Source: Candidatus Thiosymbion oneisti (lineage in GTDB: Bacteria; Pseudomonadota; Gammaproteobacteria; Chromatiales; Chromatiaceae). From it: a DNA stretch of 37,526 nt. The translations under genes were made by a program, and so were the position numbers. Numbering within the stretch: position 1 is the first letter of the stretch; each line of letters opens with the position of its first letter. The notes beneath the pieces were generated by a model. That model was not told where the DNA came from. It ran no database searches and saw only the letters and a program-made list of their open reading frames with translations. The stretch is from NCBI RefSeq assembly GCF_900092655.1, contig NZ_FLUY01000088.1:1-37526 (forward strand), in the 5' to 3' direction. Positions 16,106 to 24,948 of this stretch are shown piece by piece.

Positions 16106-17530
16106 TCACTCATCACTCAAAAGCTCCGGCAACCGGCCCGCCAGGGCGCCGATATCGCCAGCCCCCATGGTCAGGACTAGGTCGCCGTCTTCGAGCAGGG
16201 TCCCCAGCATTCGGGGCACATCCTGTAAGTCGCGGGCGAACACCGGATCCACTTCGCCGCGGGCCCGGATCGCACGGCTCAGGGTGCGGCCGTCGGCGCC
16301 CGGCAGCGGCGATTCCCCCGCCGCATAGACCTCGCACAAGACGAGTACATCCGCATCCGACAGTATCTGCACGAAATCCTCGAATTGCTCCTGGGTGCGG
16401 GTGAAGCGGTGCGGCTGGAACACCAGCACCAGTCGCCGCCCCGGCCAACCACGGCGCGCCGCCTCGAGCGTGACCGCTACCTCCCGCGGGTGATGCCCGT
16501 AATCGTCCACTAAAATCAGCTCGCGACCGTTCCCCGCCTTGATCTCCCGGACAGCAAAGCGGCGGCCGATACCCTGGAAGTCGCGCAATGCGCGCTGGAT
16601 GGCTGTCTCCTCCACGCCCAGCTCCAGGGCCACCGTGATCGCGGCCAAGGCGTTGAGCACATTGTGACGCCCGGGCAGATTGAGCTCCACCCGGAGGGGT
16701 CCCTCCCGCCCCTCCCAATGCACGGAGAAAACCATACGCAGGCCTTGTTGGCAGATCTCCTCGGCTCGTATGTCCGCCTCCGCACGGGTGCCATAGGTAC
16801 GCACCGGACGTGGGATCATGGGCGCCAGGGCGCGGACCTCTTCATCGTCGATACACAAGACCGCCAACCCGTAGAAGGGCAGATGGTGCAGAAATTCCAT
16901 GAAGGTGTTGCGGAGGCGATCGAAGTCATTGTCGTAGGTGTGCATGTGGTCGGCGTCGACGTTCGTGAGCACCGCCAGCATAGGCTGCAGATAGAGGAAG
17001 GAGGCATCGCTCTCGTCGGCCTCGGCGATCAGGTACTGGCTCGTGCCCAATCGGGCGTTGGCGCGGGCACTGTTCAGGAGCCCACCGATCACAAAGGTCG
17101 GATCCAGCCCGCCTTCGGCCAGCACACTCGCAATCAGGCTGGTGGTCGTAGTCTTACCATGAGTTCCGGCGACCGCCACCCCATAGTAGAAACGCATGAG
17201 CTCGGCCAACATCTCGGCGCGGCGTACCACTGGGATCCGCTGCGCTCGGGCGGCGCACAGCTCCGGGTTGTCCGCGTTGATGGCGGTAGAGACCACCACC
17301 GCATCGGCCCCCTGTGCCTGCTCGGCCCGGTGTCCGATCCGGACCATCACGCCCAGGCCCTCCAGCCGCCGGGTTGCCTCACTCGCCTGTTGGTCGGAGC
17401 CGGAGACCCGATAGCCGAGGTTGGTCATGAGCTCGGCGATCCCACTCATGCCCGAACCCCCGATACCGACGAAATGCAGGTGGCGGATCCGCCCCATATT
17501 ATCGGCCCCGAAACGCATCGCCACGCTCAT
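16106..17530 (-). CDS. murC: UDP-N-acetylmuramate--L-alanine ligase
   Basis: Adds L-Ala to UDP-MurNAc. The ATG 17528-17530 ([20 protein letters not shown]) overlaps the murG stop as ATGA and gives 474 aa; a further in-frame ATG lies 4 codons on. The N-terminal Rossmann motif [16 protein letters not shown], the ATP loop [15 protein letters not shown] (about residues 110-125), the central [10 protein letters not shown] and the C-terminal QPHRFTRT are all intact. Downstream, about 350 bases of repeats separate it from the accessory module that now interrupts the usual murC-murB junction. Confidence 0.97.
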   Translation of the reverse strand: MSVAMRFGADNMGRIRHLHFVGIGGSGMSGIAELMTNLGYRVSGSDQQASEATRRLEGLGVMVRIGHRAEQAQGADAVVVSTAINADNPELCAARAQRIPVVRRAEMLAELMRFYYGVAVAGTHGKTTTTSLIASVLAEGGLDPTFVIGGLLNSARANARLGTSQYLIAEADESDASFLYLQPMLAVLTNVDADHMHTYDNDFDRLRNTFMEFLHHLPFYGLAVLCIDDEEVRALAPMIPRPVRTYGTRAEADIRAEEICQQGLRMVFSVHWEGREGPLRVELNLPGRHNVLNALAAITVALELGVEETAIQRALRDFQGIGRRFAVREIKAGNGRELILVDDYGHHPREVAVTLEAARRGWPGRRLVLVFQPHRFTRTQEQFEDFVQILSDADVLVLCEVYAAGESPLPGADGRTLSRAIRARGEVDPVFARDLQDVPRMLGTLLEDGDLVLTMGAGDIGALAGRLPELLSDE

Positions 17531-18606
17531 GCCCCACCGACCTCCCAACAGGCCCGAGCGATCCGCGCCGCCGCATCCGGCGACCCCCGACCACGGGCGG
17601 CCTGGGCCATCGCGATCAGGCGTGATCGGTTGCCCAAAAGCCCGGCCAGCGCCGCACCCAGGGACGCCGTGGAGAGCTCGGTCTGGGGTAAGAGCTGCGC
17701 GGCACCCACGTCTGCCAGGTAGCGGGCGTTGGCGGTCTGGTGATCGTCCACCGCATAGGGATAGGGCACCAGGATCGAGCCCACCCCCGCCGCCGCCAGC
17801 TCGGACACGGTCAGGGCGCCGGCCCGGCACACCACCAGATCCGCCCAGGCATAGGCCGCGGCCATGTCCGCGATGAAGGGGGTCACCTCGGCCTCGACCC
17901 CAGCGTCGAGGAAGGCCCTGCGGGCCGTCTCCAGGGTGCGCTCACCGGCCTGGTGGCGGATCTGCGGCCGCTGCTCGGGAGGCAAGGTGGCAACCGCCCC
18001 GGCGACGGTCTCATTCAGCACCTTGGCCCCCAAGGACCCCCCGATCACAAGCAGACGGCCGGGACCGGACCGAGCCGCCAACCGCTCCTGGGGCGCCGGT
18101 AGGGCCAGGATCTCCGGCCGGACCGGGTTGCCACTGGTGACCACGCCACGTCCTTCAGGGAAGCTACCGGGAAAGGCCTCGAACACCCGCGCGGCGATGC
18201 GGGACAAGTAGCGATTGGTAAGTCCCGGTATCCGGTTCTGCTCTTGGATCACCAGGGGGATACCTAAGAGCCTGGCCATGAGTCCACCGGGCCCGGAGGC
18301 AAAGCCGCCCATCCCCAATACCAGATCGGGACGGCGCCGACGCAGGATACCCGCTGCCTGACGCAGGGCCGCCAAGAGCTTGAAGGGGGCCGCCAGGATC
18401 TGCCGCGCCCCCTTGCCCCGCAGCCCCTCGATGCCGATCCACTCCAGGGGAAATCCGTTCGCGGGGACCAGCCGTGCCTCCAGGCCACGCCGGGTGCCGA
18501 TCCAGAACACCTCCATACCCTGCTCGCGCAGCAACTCGGCCACCGCCAGGGCGGGGAAGACATGACCGCCGGTGCCCCCGGCCATGAGGGCTAGGCGGGG
18601 GCCCAT
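17527..18606 (-). CDS. murG: Lipid II synthase (N-acetylglucosaminyltransferase MurG)
   Basis: Transfers GlcNAc to lipid I at the inner face of the membrane. The start ATG 18604-18606 ([20 protein letters not shown]) gives 359 aa with the first glycine loop [15 protein letters not shown] at the N-terminus. The other landmarks are the [14 protein letters not shown] block and the UDP-GlcNAc site [14 protein letters not shown] near residue 265. The open frame upstream is ftsW in another phase. The gene overlaps ftsW by 16 bases and murC by 4. Confidence 0.97.
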   Translation of the reverse strand: MGPRLALMAGGTGGHVFPALAVAELLREQGMEVFWIGTRRGLEARLVPANGFPLEWIGIEGLRGKGARQILAAPFKLLAALRQAAGILRRRRPDLVLGMGGFASGPGGLMARLLGIPLVIQEQNRIPGLTNRYLSRIAARVFEAFPGSFPEGRGVVTSGNPVRPEILALPAPQERLAARSGPGRLLVIGGSLGAKVLNETVAGAVATLPPEQRPQIRHQAGERTLETARRAFLDAGVEAEVTPFIADMAAAYAWADLVVCRAGALTVSELAAAGVGSILVPYPYAVDDHQTANARYLADVGAAQLLPQTELSTASLGAALAGLLGNRSRLIAMAQAARGRGSPDAAARIARACWEVGGA

Positions 18607-19853
18607 GTCATCCCCTCCGCGGATCTCCGCTCCACGGTCCCGAGCCGCAGGTCCCGGTCGATCCGCAGCAGGAGTCCCACCGCCATGCAGGTGACGATGA
18701 TACTGTTGGTCCCGTAGCTCATGAAGGGCAGGGTGAGCCCTTTGGTCGGCAACAGACCGAGATTCACGCCGATGTTGATCATGGCCTGGAGGCCGATGCC
18801 CAACCCGAACCCGTGGGCCGCGTACGCGGCAAACCAGCAACCGGCGCGCTCGGCACGGACACCGATGGCCAGCACCCGCCACAGGAAAAAACCGAAGGCG
18901 GCGATCACCGCCAGGGTGCCCACCAGCCCGAGCTCCTCACCGATGACCGCCATCAGAAAGTCCGTGTGGGCCTCGGGGAGAAAAAACTGTTTCTGGATGC
19001 CGTTCCCGAGCCCGACCCCGAGCCACTCCCCGCGACCGAAGGCGATGAGTGCCTGGGAGAGCTGGAAGCCGGTATCGAAGGGGTCGGCGAAGGGATTCAT
19101 GAAGGAGGTAACCCGTTCCAGCCGATAGGGCTCCAGCGCCACCAGGACCACGGCGGCCATCGTCAGCATCGCGAACAGAACCGCGAAATGGGTCAGCCGG
19201 ACACCACCGAGAAACAACAGACCCAGCACCGTGGCGAGCAGGATGACGGTGGTGCCGAAGTCCGGCTGGCGCATGATCAGGGCACTGGCGATCACCATCA
19301 GGATCATGGGCTTGAGAAATCCCCACAGGCTGGTGACCACCTCCTCGCGGCGGCGCACTAGGTAGCCGGCCACGAAGATGACGGCAAAGAACTTCATGAA
19401 CTCGGAGCTCTGGAGGTTGAGGGGCCCAAGCGGAATCCAACGGCTGGCGCCGTTGACCGTACGCCCGATTCCCGGCACCAGGACCAGGACCAACAAGACT
19501 AGACCTAAGAAGAACAAGACGGGTCCCGACCGCTCCCACCAGGCCAAGGGGGTGGCAAACACCAGGATTCCCGCCACCGCGGCCAGCCCCAGGGCCAGGG
19601 CATGCCGGATCACGAAATGGAGCGGGGCATCGAAGGTACGATCGGCAATGGGCATGGACGCGGATGACATCATCACGAACCCGAATCCCAACAGCACCAG
19701 CACACAGGCCAGGAGCGGCCAGTCCAGGTCCGGCAACCGACCGATCTGCCGGCGATCCCGCTGCGGCGCCTTCGAATCGGGATCCGCCCGCCTTCCCGCA
19801 GCGTCGGGATGCGCGTTGAGGTTCGTCTGTGGGGTCTGATCTTCGGCGCTCAT
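18591..19853 (-). CDS. ftsW: SEDS peptidoglycan glycosyltransferase FtsW
   Basis: A polytopic SEDS protein that polymerises lipid II at the septum together with FtsI. The start ATG 19851-19853 (MSAEDQTPQTNLNAHPDAAG) overlaps the murD stop as ATGA and gives 420 aa. A polar cytoplasmic tail of about 45 residues precedes about ten membrane segments. Family blocks visible are GASRWIPLGPLNLQSSEFMK, LSQALIAFGRGEWLGVGLGN, PEAHTDFLMAVIGEELG and PTKGLTLPFMSYGTNSI near the end. Confidence 0.97.
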   Translation of the reverse strand: MSAEDQTPQTNLNAHPDAAGRRADPDSKAPQRDRRQIGRLPDLDWPLLACVLVLLGFGFVMMSSASMPIADRTFDAPLHFVIRHALALGLAAVAGILVFATPLAWWERSGPVLFFLGLVLLVLVLVPGIGRTVNGASRWIPLGPLNLQSSEFMKFFAVIFVAGYLVRRREEVVTSLWGFLKPMILMVIASALIMRQPDFGTTVILLATVLGLLFLGGVRLTHFAVLFAMLTMAAVVLVALEPYRLERVTSFMNPFADPFDTGFQLSQALIAFGRGEWLGVGLGNGIQKQFFLPEAHTDFLMAVIGEELGLVGTLAVIAAFGFFLWRVLAIGVRAERAGCWFAAYAAHGFGLGIGLQAMINIGVNLGLLPTKGLTLPFMSYGTNSIIVTCMAVGLLLRIDRDLRLGTVERRSAEGMTWAPA

Positions 19854-21226
19854 ACCTCGAGTGCCTCCACCGCCGCCGCGAAGACCCGACCTCGATGGGC
19901 ATAGTCCTCGAACATATCGAAGCTGGCACAGGCCGGGGAGAGCAGCACACAATCGCCGGGCCGCGCGGCAGAGAGGGCGCGGCGCACCGCATCTATCATG
20001 TCACGCGCGCGCAGTATCTTCGCCCGGCCATCAAGCACACGTTCGATCAGGGGGGCGTCGCGCCCGATCAGGACCACCGCCCGCGCCATTCTCTCCACCA
20101 CCGCTACCAGGGGGGTGAAGTCGGCACCCTTACCCTCGCCGCCGGCGATGAGGACCGCCCGCCTGGGACCCGCGGGATCGACCAGACCCTTCAGGGCAGC
20201 GACGGTCGCACCTGGGTTGGTCCCCTTGGAGTCGTCGTACCAGTCGATGTCCCCTTTGGTGGCCACCAGATCGGTGCGGTGGGGCAGTCCACGGAAGGTA
20301 CGTAGGGCCTCCAACATGGCTGCCTCTGGCAGCCCACAGGCCTGACCCATAGCCAGCGCGGCCAGGGCATTGGCCAGATTGTGGCGGCCCCTTATAGCAA
20401 CCTCGGCGACCGGTAGCCGACGCTCACCTCTGTGGGCGATCCAGGAGACACCGCCGTGCTCGATCAATCCGAAATCCGATGCCTGCTCCGGTGGACCTAA
20501 GGAAAATCCAGTGTCCCGGTCCGCTATACCCGCCATGGCCCGCACCTGGGGATTGTCCAGGTTGAGGACCGCCGTTCGGGCCCCGGATAGGATCCGCGCC
20601 TTGGCAGCGGCGTAATCGGCGAGACTGTCGTAACGGTCCATATGATCCGCCGAGACATTGAGCACGGTCGCCGCCTCGGGTGCGAGGGACCGGGTAGATT
20701 CGAGCTGAAAGCTGGACAGCTCCAACACATAGAGCTGCACGCCGTCATTGAGCAGCTCCAGGGCCGGTTGTCCCAGGTTCCCGCCCACCGCTGCCCGGAC
20801 GCCGGCCAAGTGCGCCATCCGCCCCAACAGGGTGGTGACCGTACTCTTGCCGTTGGAGCCGGTAATAGCGGCCACCGGGGCGCGCACGGCCTGGGCGAAC
20901 AGCTCGATGTCCCCCAGCACCGGCACCCCCCGCGCCGCTGCTTCGGCAATGGGAGGTTCCCGCAAGGACACGCCAGGGCTGACGATCAGCTGTTCAGCGG
21001 CCCTGATGACGGCCGGATCAAAGCCGCCAAGAAACAGAGGCAGGTCCGGCAATTCCTCACGTGCCACCGCCAGCTCGGGAGGCGCTGGGCGCGAATCCAT
21101 GACCGCCACGGTAATCCCTTGGTTCCCCAGATAACGGGCGCAAGACAGACCGGTCTTGCCCAGGCCCAGAATCAGGGCCTTGCCGGTGAGGGATCGGGGC
21201 TGCGTCATTCGCGTCATTCCAGGCAC
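19850..21226 (-). CDS. murD: UDP-N-acetylmuramoylalanine--D-glutamate ligase
   Basis: Adds D-Glu in the cytoplasmic stem-peptide pathway. About 458 aa with the N-terminal KALILGLGKTGLSCARYLGN, the ATP loop ITGSNGKSTVTTLLGRMA, the central FQLESTRSLAPEAATVLNVS and the C-terminal DDSKGTNPGATVAALKGL and LLSPACASFDMF. The long frame starts with GTG at 21226; ATGs at 21217 and 21208 also fit, so the first residues are uncertain. Upstream it is separated from mraY by the 2.6-kb accessory block 21241-23864. Confidence 0.96.
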   Translation of the reverse strand: MPGMTRMTQPRSLTGKALILGLGKTGLSCARYLGNQGITVAVMDSRPAPPELAVAREELPDLPLFLGGFDPAVIRAAEQLIVSPGVSLREPPIAEAAARGVPVLGDIELFAQAVRAPVAAITGSNGKSTVTTLLGRMAHLAGVRAAVGGNLGQPALELLNDGVQLYVLELSSFQLESTRSLAPEAATVLNVSADHMDRYDSLADYAAAKARILSGARTAVLNLDNPQVRAMAGIADRDTGFSLGPPEQASDFGLIEHGGVSWIAHRGERRLPVAEVAIRGRHNLANALAALAMGQACGLPEAAMLEALRTFRGLPHRTDLVATKGDIDWYDDSKGTNPGATVAALKGLVDPAGPRRAVLIAGGEGKGADFTPLVAVVERMARAVVLIGRDAPLIERVLDGRAKILRARDMIDAVRRALSAARPGDCVLLSPACASFDMFEDYAHRGRVFAAAVEALEV

Positions 21227-21358
21227 TGCTGTAATCGCTTCTAATGAAGCCGTGGCATTGAGCTACAGTATTTGGCAGCGTCTAATAGTACAGGATTAAC
21301 AGGATTCTCAGGATTAACAAGATTTTTAGAATACTGCTTTAGAGACCGTCTCATCTGG

Positions 21359-21463
21359 CTCCCACGCTCCGGCGTGGGAGCAAATCTTGACGCTCCAGCG
21401 TCACCAAACCTGCCCGCTGGAGCGGCCAAGATGGCATTCCCACGCTGGAGCGTGGGAACGAGC
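21359..21463. repeat. CCCACGCTCC palindrome block, left arm
   Basis: Two short palindromes (CTCCCACGCTCCGGCGTGGGAG at 21359-21380, and TTCCCACGCTGGAGCGTGGGAA near 21438-21459) with TGACGCTCCAGCGTCA between. The segment 21385-21463 recurs inverted at about 22435-22558 on the other side of the membrane-protein gene. A separate short repeat, built on CAGGATTAACAGGATT, precedes it at about 21290-21330. Confidence 0.85.
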
Positions 21464-21477
21464 AATTGAAACATTTA

Positions 21478-22347
21478 TTAATCACCCTTAAGCACAAAAA
21501 CAACAGGAATGATAACCAAGTACATGGCAGTAATGACTAGTATGGAAGCCCCGCCCATTGACAGAAAAGGTTTTTTCTCGACATCAAAAAACCGCTTGAA
21601 TTTTGTTATGAATAGGTCGATGGGCTTTCGCGTAGAGAGCAAAATTCCACTTAAGATGTAGATCCAAACCCAAACTGATGTGAAGAATGTTGAATAAAAC
21701 CAAATCCCAAATGATGGCTGACTCCCACCCGGAGATGAGAGCGGTAATACGTTTGATAAAAACCCCGCCAAGAATCCATCAAAAGTAATTACGTCCACGA
21801 ATATTATGAATATTAACAAAGCGATCAGAGCTATTAAGAAAGTGGCAATAAAATCCAGGACGATCAATGCGATATGTTCTGGCATGGATGTGCTGTTTCT
21901 TAACAGGGATATGATGTAGCGACTTTCAAGCAGTGAAAGATAATCAGGTATTAAATTCAAACTAACCGAAGCTATAAGCATCCATCCAAACACCTCTGTG
22001 TTGAACCTATCTATAAAAGCCATGAATTGCTCAGGTCTGAGATACGCCCAAAAGAGAGTCATCACCAAAACGGCAATCAATGATGCGATTGCCGATCGAT
22101 AAAAGCATCTCCATGAAAGGTGGCGGGTTCCAAAAATAGTATCGAACGCCTCGGAAAATGTATCGGCCCACCTGATGAAGTGATTTTCCAAGTCTAACCG
22201 CAATAACCATTGTGACACGCTTTTTTTAGCTTCTGGTGCTGCAACTCCTTCAATACGATCAAAGAGCTTCCAAATACCGCCAGTCACTATTACCCAGGAA
22301 CCCAATAATGCGGCTAAGCTGACAATATCATTTTCAATGATATTCAT
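21478..22347 (-). CDS. Multi-pass membrane protein, function unknown
   Basis: A 289-aa protein starting MNIIENDIVSLAALLGSWVI. About six hydrophobic segments can be seen, near residues 8-25, 85-105, 118-135, 160-190, 215-240 and 262-286. A loop of about 30-80 has mixed charge. No known motif was recognised. It is clearly more AT-rich than the dcw genes and is framed by inverted copies of a CCCACGCTCC repeat, so it is probably imported. It follows the heptad-repeat gene, whose 3' end overlaps its start region. Its role is unknown. Confidence 0.75.
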   Translation of the reverse strand: MNIIENDIVSLAALLGSWVIVTGGIWKLFDRIEGVAAPEAKKSVSQWLLRLDLENHFIRWADTFSEAFDTIFGTRHLSWRCFYRSAIASLIAVLVMTLFWAYLRPEQFMAFIDRFNTEVFGWMLIASVSLNLIPDYLSLLESRYIISLLRNSTSMPEHIALIVLDFIATFLIALIALLIFIIFVDVITFDGFLAGFLSNVLPLSSPGGSQPSFGIWFYSTFFTSVWVWIYILSGILLSTRKPIDLFITKFKRFFDVEKKPFLSMGGASILVITAMYLVIIPVVFVLKGD

Positions 22348-22864
22348 GATAAGCGATGATTTCTCGTTCCCACGCGCTGCGTGGGAACGCGGAAGCTCCG
22401 CGCCGCGGAGAAATCAGGCCTGTGTCCATCATGCGCTCGTTCCCACGCTCCAGCGTGGGAACGCCATCTTGTCCGCTCCAGCGGACTATGCCCCGCAGTA
22501 CCGACAGGCATTGGCTATGGTCTACCTGGTTGCTTAGCGACGCTGGAGCGTCAAGATCCCTCCTCCGTCGGGACAAGTTTGCGAGCTTCTGATCCTCGGT
22601 ACTGAGCCTCTGATCCTCGGCGCCGAGCTTCTGATCCTTGACATCGAGGTTCTGATCCTCGACGTTGAGCTTCCGAACCTGGACGTTGAGGTTCTGATCC
22701 TCGGTGCCGAGCTTCTGATCCTCGGCGTCGAGGTTCTGATCCTCGGTGTCGAGCTTCTGATCCTCGGCACCGAGCTTCTGATCCTCGGCATCGAGGTTCT
22801 GATCCTTGGCGTTGAGCTTCTGATCCTTGGCGTCGAGGTTTCGATCCTCGATCGCCACTTCCAT
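22334..22864 (-). CDS. Heptad-repeat coiled-coil protein, tail derived from repeats
   Basis: The ATG at 22862-22864 (MEVAIEDRNLDAKDQKLNAK) follows GGAGG of the preceding gene's end. Residues about 4-94 are thirteen 7-residue units of the form L-x-x-E/K-D-Q-K/N, an ideal left-handed coiled coil with Leu at one core position. Residues after about 100 are translated from the CCCACGCTCC repeat block and are probably not functional, so the true length is unclear. It is likely co-transcribed with the 158-aa gene in front, 3 bases away. Expression is not proven, but the repeat keeps one open frame. Confidence 0.55.
   Translation of the reverse strand: MEVAIEDRNLDAKDQKLNAKDQNLDAEDQKLGAEDQKLDTEDQNLDAEDQKLGTEDQNLNVQVRKLNVEDQNLDVKDQKLGAEDQRLSTEDQKLANLSRRRRDLDAPASLSNQVDHSQCLSVLRGIVRWSGQDGVPTLERGNERMMDTGLISPRRGASAFPRSAWEREIIAYHEYH
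22363..22558. repeat. CCCACGCTCC palindrome block, right arm
   Basis: Contains CGTTCCCACGC-GCGTGGGAACG palindromes at about 22365-22389 and 22438-22463. It also carries the inverted counterparts of the left block's CCATCTTG, CCGCTCCAGCGG and GACGCTGGAGCGTCAAGAT units, with about 50 extra bases before the last. Together with 21359-21463 it encloses the membrane-protein gene. Confidence 0.8.
22583..22855. repeat. 21-bp minisatellite, 13 units
   Basis: Thirteen consecutive units of 21 bp of the type GAGCTTCTGATCCTCGGCG(C/T)C, without any indel. Units alternate loosely between GAGCTT and GAGGTT starts, which changes Lys to Asn on the minus strand. The period equals one coiled-coil heptad, so copy number can change without breaking the frame. 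Confidence 0.92.
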
Positions 22865-22867
22865 TCC

Positions 22868-23344
22868 TCATGCCTCCGGGTGATCGGGCTGCTTCTTTTT
22901 GCTCGCTCCCTTGAAGCGTTCGCCCAATTGGTCGGCTATGGGTTTGAGCCCCGGCGTGGTCTTGGCGGCGGCCTTGACATAGTTGTAAACCTCGGTCGCT
23001 TCCCGCATGGCCTCGCTGCCCACCGCCAGGCGCGTGTCGTCTATCTGGGAAGCGACCGATTCGGCCAGCGTGCCCAGCTCGGTGAGGGTGGTGAAGAGAT
23101 CCACATCCTTCTCGAATCCCTTGGTGCTGAAGCTGCCGGGGAGGATACTCGGATGGTCCTGGGCGGCATCCAGGGCATTTTGGACGAAGGATACGCTGTC
23201 GGGCCCGGTCTTGAAGACGATCTTACGCTCGTGGGGCGTCATATTGACCAGAAACGGGAGTTTTTTGAGCACGATCCCGAAGGCGTCTTTGATAGCCTTC
23301 ACCTCGGCGGGCGAGAGCGATGCATCGATGTTTTGGTAGGACAT
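22868..23344 (-). CDS. Conserved hypothetical protein (158 aa)
   Basis: Starts MSYQNIDASLSPAEVKAIKD with GAGG at a good distance before the ATG. The protein is soluble, helical and compact, with FLVNMTPHERKIVFKTGPDS, a central SFSTKGFEKDVDLFTTLTEL and a Lys-rich tail. I recognise this as a conserved but uncharacterised family from environmental bacteria, with no assigned function. It is followed at 3 bases by the heptad-repeat gene, so the two products may form one complex. Confidence 0.75.
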   Translation of the reverse strand: MSYQNIDASLSPAEVKAIKDAFGIVLKKLPFLVNMTPHERKIVFKTGPDSVSFVQNALDAAQDHPSILPGSFSTKGFEKDVDLFTTLTELGTLAESVASQIDDTRLAVGSEAMREATEVYNYVKAAAKTTPGLKPIADQLGERFKGASKKKQPDHPEA

Positions 23345-23428
23345 AAGCGCCTCTTCTCAAGGTTTGATAATCGATTCATACCTCGAACGGAATCACGTCT
23401 TAAGATTGTTCGGATACGCTTTAGAGTT

Positions 23429-23650
23429 TCAATTCCGCGCAGGTAGTGGGTAGTAAGTTCTGAGTAGGTCTATCAACTTATCCATTTTATGTTCTTCAAT
23501 ACGATTCCTGACTGCTGCTCCTATTATTTCATCCACATGCTTTGTCTGAAGTTGTTCGGGTAGACTTATTACCTGGGTTATATCCACACCTAGAACTTCA
23601 GCCAGCTTGGCTTCAGACTTGAATATTTCGATAACTTTTTGCTTGTTCAT
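23429..23650 (-). CDS. Cro-like small DNA-binding protein
   Basis: The ATG 23648-23650 gives 73 aa starting MNKQKVIEIFKSEAKLAEVL, which looks like the N-terminal helix-turn-helix of phage Cro-type repressors (KxxxIFxSxAxLAxxLG followed by ITQVISLPEQL). The frame extends 16 codons further upstream without homology. The gene is AT-rich and its ribosome site is weak. It may regulate the neighbouring accessory genes or be a leftover of a mobile element. Confidence 0.6.
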   Translation of the reverse strand: MNKQKVIEIFKSEAKLAEVLGVDITQVISLPEQLQTKHVDEIIGAAVRNRIEEHKMDKLIDLLRTYYPLPARN

Positions 23651-23864
23651 GGTATGAGCCGTGTAGGATGTGGTGAGTGCAACGGACCACATCGGCATGA
23701 ACCGGTAGGTCTGATGTCTACAGCGAGTGTTTCAGGTTCCCTCAGGCTTGCCATCCCTGATTCCTGGATTCCGGCAATCCCTGCCAGAATGACGAAGCAT
23801 AAAATCCGATTTGCGTTTATTCGCGTTCATTTGCGGATAAAAACGAATGATGCGGTTCCAACGC

Positions 23865-24947
23865 TTACCGGATCTTCAAACTCGCCAGTCCAATTAACAC
23901 CAAAATCACGGTCAGGATCCAGAACCGCACAATCACCCTCGACTCCGGCCAACCCTTGAGCTCGAAATGATGGTGCAGGGGCGCCATGCGAAAGATCCGT
24001 TTGCCCGTCAGCTTGAAGGAGACCACCTGCATCATCACCGACAGGGTCTCCATGACGAAGACCCCGCCCATAATCAGCAACACCACTTCCTGGCGGGCGA
24101 TCACCGCGACTGTGCCGAGGGCCGCACCCAGGGCCAGGGCGCCCACGTCTCCCATGAAGACCTGCGCCGGATAGGTGTTGAACCAGAGGAAGCCGAGCCC
24201 GGCGCCCACCAAGGCGCCGCAGAAGACCATCACCTCGCCGACACCCGGCACATACGGGATCTTGAGATAGGTTGCGAAATCCACATGACCGGAGGCATAG
24301 ACAAACACGGCCAGGGCACCGCAGACCAGCACCGCGGGCAGTACCGCGAGCCCGTCCAGCCCGTCCGTAAGATTCACGGCGTTGCTGGAGCCGACGATGA
24401 CCAGATAGGCCAGGAGTATGAACCAGGGCCCGAGCTGGAAGGAGACCTCCTTCAGATAGGGCATCAGCAGGGCTGTCTCGGCAGGGGTCGTGGCGCTGGC
24501 ATAGAGGGATCCGGCAGCGGCTAGACCCACCAGAGACTGCCCGAGGAACTTATAGCGGGAGGCCAGGCCCCGGGGGTCCTTGAGCACCAGCTTCCGATAG
24601 TCATCCACCAGCCCGATGGCCCCGCAGGCGAGGGTGACCAGCAGCACCAGCCAGACATAGCCGTTGGCGAGGTCTGCCCACAGTAGGGTGGCAATCCCGA
24701 CGGCCACCAGGATCAGGGCCCCGCCCATGGTGGGGGTACCGGCCTTGGACAGGTGGCTTTGGGGACCGTCGTCCCTTACGGTCTGACCGATCTTGTACCG
24801 GGTCAGACGCCGGATCATGGCCGGTCCGACCAGGAAAGAGATGATCAGGGCGGTGAGCACCGCCATGATCCCACGTAGGGTCAGGTAGCGAAAGACGGAG
24901 AAGGCACTCTCGAACTGCCCGAGCCAAGCGGTCAGATAGAGGAGCAT
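23865..24947 (-). CDS. mraY: Phospho-MurNAc-pentapeptide transferase
   Basis: An integral membrane enzyme that makes lipid I from UDP-MurNAc-pentapeptide and undecaprenyl phosphate. The start ATG 24945-24947 ([20 protein letters not shown]) gives exactly 360 aa, the E. coli length, and lies one base after the murF stop. Conserved blocks include [34 protein letters not shown] and the final [20 protein letters not shown]. Ten membrane segments fit. Confidence 0.98.
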   Translation of the reverse strand: MLLYLTAWLGQFESAFSVFRYLTLRGIMAVLTALIISFLVGPAMIRRLTRYKIGQTVRDDGPQSHLSKAGTPTMGGALILVAVGIATLLWADLANGYVWLVLLVTLACGAIGLVDDYRKLVLKDPRGLASRYKFLGQSLVGLAAAGSLYASATTPAETALLMPYLKEVSFQLGPWFILLAYLVIVGSSNAVNLTDGLDGLAVLPAVLVCGALAVFVYASGHVDFATYLKIPYVPGVGEVMVFCGALVGAGLGFLWFNTYPAQVFMGDVGALALGAALGTVAVIARQEVVLLIMGGVFVMETLSVMMQVVSFKLTGKRIFRMAPLHHHFELKGWPESRVIVRFWILTVILVLIGLASLKIR

Positions 24948-24948
24948 C

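Noticed and set aside
17531-17830. N-terminal extension of MurC
   Set aside because: The frame is open, but the sequence is murG in another phase; the ATGA overlap gives the normal MurC start.
22583-22855. CRISPR array
   Set aside because: The regular 21-bp repeats have no spacers and encode an unbroken heptad protein, so this is a minisatellite.
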